A DNA stretch of 5,096 nucleotides from Acidobacteriota bacterium (GTDB lineage: Bacteria; Acidobacteriota; Terriglobia; Terriglobales; Acidobacteriaceae): assembly GCA_021809235.1 (NCBI GenBank), contig JAKBAG010000218.1:1-5096 (forward strand), given 5' to 3'. The notes beneath the pieces are model-generated. The model searched no databases, had not been told where the DNA came from, and saw only the letters and a list, made by a program, of their open reading frames with translations. Positions 1 to 5,096 of this stretch are shown one piece after another; position 1 is the stretch's first letter; each line of letters starts with the position of its first letter. A program made the translations under genes and the position numbers.

Positions 1-811
1 GCTTGGGCAGGAAGCTGGCCGTAAAGCCCATGTTATTGGCAATCTGCCGGCAGAGCAGCTTGTAGAGCTGAATCTGGTCGGCGGCAGCCACCACTTCCCC
101 GTAGGTGTAGTTGATTTCAAACTGGCTGGGCGCCACCTCGGGGTGATCCTTTTCGTTCTGGAAGCCCATGGCGCGCTGCACTTCCGCTGCCGTATCGATG
201 AAGCGGCGCAGCGGGTCCAGCGGCAGCGAATGGTAATATCCGCCGGTGTTCACATAGCTGAACTTGCCGGTTTCGTGATACTTTCGCTCGGCATCCGTGC
301 CTTCAAACAGGAAGCCTTCAATTTCATTGGCGGCATTGAGCGTGTAGCCTTTTTCGGCAAACAACTTGTCGGCATAGGTCTTCAACACTCCGCGCAGATC
401 GCCGGAATATGCCGTGCCATTCTTGTCAATGACCGTGCCGAAAACCAGCACCTTGCCGGTGCCAAAGACATCGGCTGGAACCCAGTAGAAGGCGCTCCAG
501 TCGATGCCGAGGCGCAGATCGCTCTCTTTCTGTGCTGTAAAGCCGCGGATCGAGGAGCCGTCAAAGGTCAGGTTGTCATAGCTGGAAAGCAGAAACTTCT
601 TGTCATAGTCCAGCAGGTGCAGGCGGCCTTCCAGATCGGTAAACAGAACAGTAACGGCCTTGATGCGCTTCTCATCGGTCAGGTATTTCAAGCGCTTTTC
701 ACGGATGGCATCGGAAGATACACGATTGATGCGATCCGCCTTGGCGGCGAGGTTCAGTTCCTCAAGCTCGTCGTAGCTCAGGGCAAGAAAATTACGGAAA
801 CTATCAGACAC
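1..811 (-). CDS. glnA: Glutamine synthetase, type I (GSI), N-terminal 270 residues; cut by window edge
   Basis: ATP-dependent ligation of ammonium to glutamate giving glutamine, a cytoplasmic enzyme that normally forms a dodecamer. Translating the minus strand from the GTG at 811 gives an open frame to the window edge. Visible landmarks are a beta-grasp strand FTDLEGRLH at residues 58-66, the signature FDGSSIRGF at 83-91, the metal-binding strand EIEGFLFE at 163-170 (E163 and E165 match the paired glutamates of the family), and HPEVAPSQFEI at 223-233 (E225 and E232 match the next metal ligands). The last residues seen, ASFLPK, lead into the conserved catalytic core that lies outside the window. 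The spacing EVAPSQFE resembles the EVAPGQHE of short GSI forms rather than the EVATAGQNE of enterobacterial GlnA. About 30 extra residues precede the usual first helix. The GTG is chosen because AAAAGGAG lies 7 bases upstream; the frame stays open upstream to a stop at 893-895 but has no better start. The family is certain; the orthologue name glnA is less so, because GSI paralogues exist. Confidence 0.93.
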   Translation of the reverse strand, partial: MSDSFRNFLALSYDELEELNLAAKADRINRVSSDAIREKRLKYLTDEKRIKAVTVLFTDLEGRLHLLDYDKKFLLSSYDNLTFDGSSIRGFTAQKESDLRLGIDWSAFYWVPADVFGTGKVLVFGTVIDKNGTAYSGDLRGVLKTYADKLFAEKGYTLNAANEIEGFLFEGTDAERKYHETGKFSYVNTGGYYHSLPLDPLRRFIDTAAEVQRAMGFQNEKDHPEVAPSQFEINYTYGEVVAAADQIQLYKLLCRQIANNMGFTASFLPK

Positions 812-818
812 AGAAGGA

Positions 819-826
819 CTCCTTTT
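819..826 (-). promoter_or_regulatory. Ribosome binding site of glnA
   Basis: On the minus strand AAAAGGAG is followed by seven bases and then the GTG start codon at 811-809. It is the strongest Shine-Dalgarno match in the window and fixes the non-ATG start of the glutamine synthetase. An in-frame TTG at 838-836 is possible but has no comparable site before it. Confidence 0.75.
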
Positions 827-924
827 GGAATGAATCAATGTAGGGTGGCCAGCGCCGGATGGAACAGGCCTTGCGAGGCGATTTCGTTTAGATTAAACCG
901 GAAACGCGGGCTGCGCACGTCAAA

Positions 925-962
925 CCAGCGGATTTTGCTGGAAATCCGATAGCGCAAGCGCT
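925..962 (+). other. Pair of short hairpins in the probable leader of the M61 gene
   Basis: CGGATTT (929-935) pairs exactly with AAATCCG (942-948) around a six-base loop. The same stretch can instead form CCAGC (925-929) with GCTGG (937-941), so the two stems exclude each other. Just after them lies the palindrome AGCGC-AA-GCGCT (951-962). The group ends about 15 bases before the ribosome binding site at 977-980. No T-run follows, so it is not a terminator. A regulatory role is inferred only from position and symmetry. Confidence 0.35.
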
Positions 963-976
963 GGAACCGGCCTGTT

Positions 977-980
977 AGGA
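977..980 (+). promoter_or_regulatory. Ribosome binding site deciding the M61 start
   Basis: AGGA lies eight bases before the ATG at 989. It overlaps the first base of another in-frame ATG at 980, so it cannot serve that codon. This is why 989 is preferred as the start. A third in-frame ATG at 1007 has a GGAGA eleven bases upstream and remains possible, since it would still leave a usable signal peptide. Confidence 0.5.
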
Positions 981-988
981 TGCCATTC

Positions 989-2947
989 ATGGAGAATCGT
1001 GCGTCTATGTTCACGCAAGCGTCTGCTGCATTTCGTCTGCTTCATGGTTATCGCAAGCCGATAATCGCCGTTCTTGCCCTGCTGGGGGTCATCCCAGCGG
1101 TCGCGCAGCCAAAGCCGATTCACATTACGGCAAACCTGAAGGATGCGCCTCGCGGCCTCTACCACGCGGAAGTTGACCTGCCGGTGGAACCCGGAGACGT
1201 CACCCTGGTGACGCCGGAGTGGATTCCCGGCAACCATCGCCCTACCGGCCCGGTCAGCGACATTACCGGGGTGGTCTTCACGGCCAACGGCAGGACGCTC
1301 CCCTGGCGGCGCGACGACACCGATCTCTACGAATTCCACGTAGCGGTTCCGCAGGGAGTCACCTCGCTGCATGCGCACCTGGACTGCATCGTCACAGAGC
1401 GTGTCACGCAGAAGATTGCGGTTCTGGAGTGGGAAAAGCTGCTGCTGTATCCTGCGCACACCCCAGTGCGCGATATTCCCATCCAGCCAGCGCTTCAGGT
1501 TCCGGACGGTTGGGGGGTGGGAACGGCACTGCAGCCGGTCAGCAAAGGCTCATGGCCGGTACCGGCAGCCGGTGCCACCACGGAATTTGCAGTAACCAAC
1601 GTGGAACAGCTGCAGGACTCGCCGATTATCGCCGGGCAGTACTTTCACGAGTTTGCACTGGCTCCGGAGATCACGCCGAAGCACTATCTGGACGTGGTTG
1701 CCGATGATCCGACCGATGCCAGCCTGCGCCCCAGCGTGCTGGCCGCCGTCAGCAACCTGGTGCGCGAGGCCAGCGTGGAGTACGCCTCGCACCACTACAA
1801 CGTCTACCACTTCCTGCTGACGCTTTCCGATGTGGCCGGAGGGGAGGGCCTGGAGCATGGGCAATCCTCTGACAACGGCGTAGGAGAGAAGGGATTTGCC
1901 GACGACCGGCACCAGTTGGCCGAGTCCGATCTGCTGGCCCACGAGTTTACCCACTCCTGGAATGGCAAATACCGACGCCCCTACAACCTGTACCAGCCGG
2001 ATTTTGCCACCATGCAGCAGGGTTCGCTGCTCTGGGTCTACGAAGGGATGACGCAGTATCTGGGCAATGTGCTGGCTGCTCGCGCCGGACTGAAGAGCCA
2101 GGCTCAGTACCGCGAAGTTCTGGCACTTTCCGCGGCAAGTCTGGACTCCAAGCCGGGTCGCGACTGGCGCCCGACTCTGGATACGGCTGTGGCAGCCAGC
2201 GTGCTGCGGGAAAACAGTCCGGCATGGGCAAACTGGCGCCGCGGACAGGACTACTACCAGGAGGGCGAACTGCTCTGGCTGGATGCCGATACGACGATCC
2301 GCAAGTTGACCGGCGACAAGAAATCGCTCGACGACTTTGAAAAGATTTTTCTGGCCAGAGGCGGCAACACCGGACCCCTGATTCTGACCTACCATTTCGA
2401 TGAGCTCGTCAACGACCTGAACCAGGTTGTGCCCTACGACTGGGCCAGCTTCCTGCACGATCGCATCGACCAGATTCATCCGCATGCCGATCTGGCTGGT
2501 ATTGAGCAGGGCGGCTATCGGCTGGTTTATCAGGACCATCCGACCGAGTCAGAACAGACGCTGCTTTCGCTCGGCAGAGGCGGTCCGCGCATCGATTGCT
2601 GGTACTCGATCGGCCTGCGCCTGGACCACTCCGGCACCATTCAGGATGTTCGCTGGGGAGGCCCGGCAGACATGGCCCAGCTTGCTCCGGGCTACCGGAT
2701 TCTTGCCGTCAACGGGAAGCTCTACTCGCCGGACGTCATGCTGCAGGCGATTCGCGATTCCAAGGGAACCACTGCGCCGATGGAGCTGATCGTGGCGCGC
2801 GACTCCTTTGTCTCCACCTTCCACATCCAGTATCACGATGGGGAAAGGTACCCGGCTCTGGAGCGCGCGTCCGGAACTCCGGACTATCTGGATGAGATCA
2901 CGACGCCGCGCGTGAAGCAGAGCGCTGCAAACACCAGCGGAAAATAA
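989..2947 (+). CDS. Exported M61-family aminopeptidase (glycyl aminopeptidase type) with C-terminal PDZ domain
   Basis: Zinc peptidase of clan MA, predicted to remove N-terminal residues (Gly or Ala in characterised members) from peptides in the periplasm or outside. It has 652 residues from the ATG at 989. Residues 1-39 form a signal peptide: a basic RK, a hydrophobic stretch from PIIAVLALLG, and the likely cleavage PAVA|QP. An M61 N-terminal beta domain covers roughly 44-212. The catalytic domain follows, with GLEHGQS at 287-293 (probable counterpart of the GxMEN amine-binding motif of M1 peptidases), the zinc site HEFTH at 318-322 with catalytic E319, and the third zinc ligand E352 in WVYEGMTQY. 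A family-typical segment runs from DYYQEGELLWL at 421 to SLDDF near 450. A PDZ domain spans about 540-612, with DVRWGGPADMAQL and the GYRILAVNGK turn. All key residues are present and the length suits the family. It is probably co-transcribed with the hydrolase 70 bases downstream. The exact substrate is unknown. Confidence 0.93.
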   Translation: MENRASMFTQASAAFRLLHGYRKPIIAVLALLGVIPAVAQPKPIHITANLKDAPRGLYHAEVDLPVEPGDVTLVTPEWIPGNHRPTGPVSDITGVVFTANGRTLPWRRDDTDLYEFHVAVPQGVTSLHAHLDCIVTERVTQKIAVLEWEKLLLYPAHTPVRDIPIQPALQVPDGWGVGTALQPVSKGSWPVPAAGATTEFAVTNVEQLQDSPIIAGQYFHEFALAPEITPKHYLDVVADDPTDASLRPSVLAAVSNLVREASVEYASHHYNVYHFLLTLSDVAGGEGLEHGQSSDNGVGEKGFADDRHQLAESDLLAHEFTHSWNGKYRRPYNLYQPDFATMQQGSLLWVYEGMTQYLGNVLAARAGLKSQAQYREVLALSAASLDSKPGRDWRPTLDTAVAASVLRENSPAWANWRRGQDYYQEGELLWLDADTTIRKLTGDKKSLDDFEKIFLARGGNTGPLILTYHFDELVNDLNQVVPYDWASFLHDRIDQIHPHADLAGIEQGGYRLVYQDHPTESEQTLLSLGRGGPRIDCWYSIGLRLDHSGTIQDVRWGGPADMAQLAPGYRILAVNGKLYSPDVMLQAIRDSKGTTAPMELIVARDSFVSTFHIQYHDGERYPALERASGTPDYLDEITTPRVKQSAANTSGK

Positions 2948-3017
2948 GCGCGAAACAGCCGCTGCAGGCAATTGTGTGGGGATGGTGTAACCTGTTCGCT
3001 CAGGAGATACTGTCCCC
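2948..3017 (+). other. 70-base gap between the M61 and CocE/NonD genes, no terminator seen
   Basis: No hairpin with a T-run and no convincing promoter are visible in this gap, so read-through from the M61 gene into the hydrolase gene is likely. The ribosome binding site of the downstream gene, AGGAG at 3002-3006, lies 11 bases before its ATG. That spacing is slightly long but is the only purine-rich match near this start. Confidence 0.4.
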
Positions 3018-4982
3018 ATGATTGTTTGCGTGAAACGAATGTTGCGACTGGCGAAGTCTGCTGCCATTGGGATTGCCCTGCCATGCATTGTGCTGGGAGC
3101 CGGTCTTGTGTCCTCCGCCCGCCTGATGGCGCAGGTCGACGACACAGCCGCCTATATCCAGTCGCATTACACCAAGTATGAATACCGCATTCCCATGCGC
3201 GACGGCGTGCATCTGTTCACGGCTGTCTATGTTCCCAAGCCAGATGCTTTTGAGGATCACGGCCCCTATCCTTTTCTGATGGAGCGCACCCCCTACAGCG
3301 TGGCGCCTTACGGCGAGGATCAGTATCCCCATCGCCTGGGACCATCGCCGGAGCTGATGCGATCCGGCTATATCTTTGTCTACCAGGATGTGCGTGGGCG
3401 CTGGATGAGTGAAGGCAGCTTTGTGGAGATGCGACCGCATATCGACGTCAAAAAATCTCCCAAGGATGTGGATGACTCCTCCGACACTTCCGACACGATC
3501 GACTATCTGCTGAAGCATGTACCGAATAACAATGGTAAGGTGGGCCTGTGGGGCATCTCCTACCCGGGCTTCTACACTTCTGCCAGCATGATTGACTCCC
3601 ATCCGGCGCTGGTGGCAGCCAGCCCGCAGGCACCCATGACCAACCTTTTTCTAGGTGCCGATGACAGCTATCACGGCGGTGCGTTCATGCTGGATGCCAA
3701 CTTTGGCTTCTATGTCTTTTTCCATCCGCAGGACCATCCGACAGAGCCTAAACCCTCCGTCCCATTCGACTTCGGCACGCCGGATATCTACCAGTTCTAC
3801 CTGAAGGCCGGGTCACTGGCAGAGATGGAACAAAAGTATCTGCATGGAACCAACTGGCTCTATACCGACCAGATGAAGCACGACACCTATGACAGCTACT
3901 GGCAGCAGCGCGATCTCTCTCAGCACATGCACAACATCCACTGCGCCGTGCTGGCTGTGGGCGGCTGGTTCGATGCTGAAGATCTGACCGGGCCGATCAA
4001 GACCTTCCATGCCACCTCAAACATGAATCCGGGCACACCCACCACTCTGGTGGAAGGTCCGTGGGTGCATGGGGGATGGGCCGCATCCGCCGGCGATCAC
4101 CTGGGCGATGTTCGCTTCAACGCGAAGACTGCCGAATACTTTCGCCAGCAGATTCAGTTTCCGTTCTTTGAGCGTTACCTGAAAGGCAAGCCCTGGAGGC
4201 AGCCCAAGGCCATTGTCTTCGAGACAGGCGCGAATGTGTGGCGTACCTTTGATGCGTGGCCACCCAAGGCGGTGCAGCCCCGTATGCTCTACTTCCATTC
4301 CAACGGAAAACTCAGCTTTACTGCGCCTTCCATGATGGCTTCGTCAGACAGCTACCTGAGCGATCCCGCACATCCGGTTCCATTTGTGGGCTATGTGACC
4401 GATACCGTGCCGCAGCGCTATATGGTGGACGACCAGAGATTTGCCCGGACACGACCGGACGTGGTGACCTACGAGACGGAACCGCTGATTGAAGATCTGA
4501 CCATTGCCGGACCCATTACTCCGCGACTGCACATTGCCAGCACTGGTACGGACTCGGATTTTGTGGTGAAGCTGATTGATGTCTATCCGGAGAACTATCC
4601 CAATCCGGAGGAGGAATCGACCGGGAACAAACACATCCTGAGCGCACCGCCGCTGCAGATGGGCGGCTACGAACAGTTGCTGCGCGGAGAACCGATGCGC
4701 GCGAAGTTCCGCAAGAGCTGGGAAAAGCCGGAACCACTGACGCCGGGCAAGGAGACAGAGATCGATTTCACGATGTCCGACGTCTTCCACACCTTCCGGC
4801 GTGGACATCGGATCATGGTGCAGGTACAGTCCAGCTGGTTTCCGCTCACGGATCGCAATCCGCAGACCTTCACGGATATTCCATATGCCAAGCCTTCGGA
4901 TTTTGTGAAAGCGACGGAGACGATCTATCACCAGAAGGACGCGGCCAGTGGCGTGGAGCTGATGGTGCTGCCGAATCCGTAG
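3018..4982 (+). CDS. Exported CocE/NonD family serine hydrolase, alpha-amino-acid ester hydrolase branch
   Basis: Alpha/beta hydrolase of the S15/CocE group with 654 residues. Relatives cleave amino-acid esters, beta-lactam side-chain amides, cocaine or X-Pro dipeptides. Residues 1-38 form a signal peptide: basic KRMLRLAK, hydrophobic core, likely cleavage LMA|QV. The family opening MRDGVHLFTAVYVPK is at 60-74. The nucleophile is S181 in GISYPG, with Y182 as probable oxyanion-hole residue. D319 in GGWFDAED and H351 in GPWVHGGW complete the triad. A helical cap lies between roughly 205 and 310. The C-terminal jelly-roll starts near 395 and carries SSWFPLTDRNPQ at 605-616. D215, E321 and D322 match the carboxylate cluster that binds the substrate amine in characterised alpha-amino-acid ester hydrolases. 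The length matches that branch (around 640 residues). The ATG at 3018 is chosen for its complete signal peptide; an ATG at 3039 would give a shorter one without a clear binding site. It is probably the second gene of a unit with the M61 peptidase and ends at a strong terminator. Glutaryl-7-ACA acylase is an alternative database name. The natural substrate is unknown. Confidence 0.94.
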   Translation: MIVCVKRMLRLAKSAAIGIALPCIVLGAGLVSSARLMAQVDDTAAYIQSHYTKYEYRIPMRDGVHLFTAVYVPKPDAFEDHGPYPFLMERTPYSVAPYGEDQYPHRLGPSPELMRSGYIFVYQDVRGRWMSEGSFVEMRPHIDVKKSPKDVDDSSDTSDTIDYLLKHVPNNNGKVGLWGISYPGFYTSASMIDSHPALVAASPQAPMTNLFLGADDSYHGGAFMLDANFGFYVFFHPQDHPTEPKPSVPFDFGTPDIYQFYLKAGSLAEMEQKYLHGTNWLYTDQMKHDTYDSYWQQRDLSQHMHNIHCAVLAVGGWFDAEDLTGPIKTFHATSNMNPGTPTTLVEGPWVHGGWAASAGDHLGDVRFNAKTAEYFRQQIQFPFFERYLKGKPWRQPKAIVFETGANVWRTFDAWPPKAVQPRMLYFHSNGKLSFTAPSMMASSDSYLSDPAHPVPFVGYVTDTVPQRYMVDDQRFARTRPDVVTYETEPLIEDLTIAGPITPRLHIASTGTDSDFVVKLIDVYPENYPNPEEESTGNKHILSAPPLQMGGYEQLLRGEPMRAKFRKSWEKPEPLTPGKETEIDFTMSDVFHTFRRGHRIMVQVQSSWFPLTDRNPQTFTDIPYAKPSDFVKATETIYHQKDAASGVELMVLPNP

Positions 4983-5017
4983 GACGGAAGCAACCTCGGC
5001 GCTCAGGTAATCCAAAG

Positions 5018-5071
5018 AAAGACCAGTCCCATCCGGCGCTGTTGCGAGCAGCCGGATAGGACTGGTCTTTT
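5018..5071 (+). terminator. Strong intrinsic terminator after the hydrolase gene
   Basis: The hairpin starts 36 bases after the stop codon. The outer stem AAAGACCAGTCC (5018-5029) pairs with GGACTGGTCTTT (5059-5070). After one C-A mismatch (5030/5058) an inner stem ATCCGGC (5031-5037) pairs with GCCGGAT (5051-5057). The loop can close further through GCT/AGC. The right arm runs into TCTTTT. On the opposite strand the hairpin is followed by TTTCTTT, so it may also stop a convergent gene beyond the right edge. Bases 5072-5096 show nothing recognisable. Confidence 0.85.
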
Positions 5072-5096
5072 GTGCTGGCAGCAGAAGCGGTATTTA

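Larger units (their letters stand above)
812..988. promoter_or_regulatory. Divergent intergenic region between glnA and the M61 peptidase gene
   Basis: This 177-base stretch must hold the promoters of both divergent genes, but none is clear. A weak plus-strand candidate is TTGCGA (871-876), 17 bases, then TAAACC (894-899). On the minus strand TTGACG (923-918) is a good -35 box, but the nearest AT-rich -10 candidates, TTTAAT and TAATCT, lie 20 and 22 bases on, which is too far for a standard sigma-70 site. A small palindrome GTTTA-GAT-TAAAC at 886-898 overlaps both candidates and could be an operator; its owner is unknown. An 8-base inverted repeat AACAGGCC (863-870) and GGCCTGTT (969-976) brackets most of the region. 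No small gene is supported here. Confidence 0.4.

Noticed and set aside
836..854. Possible sigma-54 site upstream of glnA on the minus strand (CTGGCC...TTGAT).
   Set aside because: The spacing is two bases too long and the GC of the -12 element is missing, so the GG-N10-GC rule fails.
143..952. Open frame of 269 codons on the plus strand.
   Set aside because: It lies antisense to the glutamine synthetase, whose conserved motifs are clear on the minus strand, and its translation shows no recognisable domain.
920..1459. Open frame of 179 codons on the minus strand running into the intergenic region.
   Set aside because: Most of it is antisense to the M61 signal peptide and N-terminal domain. 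No domain or signal is visible in its translation.
1550..2539. Open frame of 329 codons on the minus strand.
   Set aside because: It is antisense to the M61 catalytic domain with its intact HEFTH motif. Long antisense frames are expected in GC-rich genes, and the translation is not family-like.
3070..3095. Possible lipoprotein signal at Cys23 of the CocE/NonD hydrolase.
   Set aside because: The residues before the cysteine (ALP-C) do not fit a lipobox because proline sits at -1. A normal cleavage site at LMA|QV is present further on.
2549..3602. Two minus-strand frames (2549-3145 and 3000-3602) spanning the gap between the rightward genes.
   Set aside because: Both are largely antisense to confidently identified coding sequence and show no recognisable motif.
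2531..3742. CAGGACCATCCGAC occurs in both rightward genes, each time coding for QDHPTE.
   Set aside because: The two segments lie in unrelated folds and the match does not extend, so coincidence is the simplest explanation.
3977..4502. Direct repeat TGAAGATCTGACC at 3977-3989 and 4490-4502.
   Set aside because: Both copies encode ordinary parts of the same hydrolase in different structural contexts, consistent with shared codon use.

Overview
The window carries three protein genes of a GC-rich bacterium. One is cut by the left edge and reads leftwards (type I glutamine synthetase). Two read rightwards and encode large proteins with signal peptides: an M61-family metalloaminopeptidase with a PDZ domain, and a CocE/NonD (S15-like) serine hydrolase of the alpha-amino-acid ester hydrolase branch. 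There is no rRNA, tRNA, CRISPR array, insertion sequence or phage-like gene. The gene types, signal peptides, codon use and protein style fit a soil-type acidobacterium (Terriglobia), but this is inferred from general resemblance and was not searched.

Layout. Positions 1-811 (minus) hold the N-terminal 270 codons of glnA, which starts at a GTG with a strong ribosome binding site. Positions 812-988 are a divergent intergenic region of 177 bases, with a small palindrome and two short hairpins just ahead of the rightward genes. Positions 989-2947 (plus) encode the M61 peptidase. After a 70-base gap without a visible terminator, positions 3018-4982 (plus) encode the CocE/NonD hydrolase. A long near-perfect hairpin ending in a T-run at 5018-5071 looks like the intrinsic terminator of this two-gene unit.

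How the genes may work together. Both rightward proteins are predicted to be exported, and both belong to families that act on substrates with a free alpha-amino group: M61 enzymes release N-terminal Gly/Ala, and ester hydrolases of this branch bind the substrate amine in an acidic pocket. A shared role in scavenging peptides or amino-acid derivatives in the periplasm is a reasonable inference. Glutamine synthetase, divergently placed, is the cytoplasmic ammonium-assimilation enzyme. A shared nitrogen theme is possible but rests only on adjacency.

I do not see a clearly new multi-gene system. The most useful observation is that the CocE/NonD protein keeps the full catalytic triad and the acidic amine-binding cluster of alpha-amino-acid ester hydrolases. 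Weaker points are an N-terminal extension on the glutamine synthetase and overlapping, mutually exclusive stems in the M61 leader.
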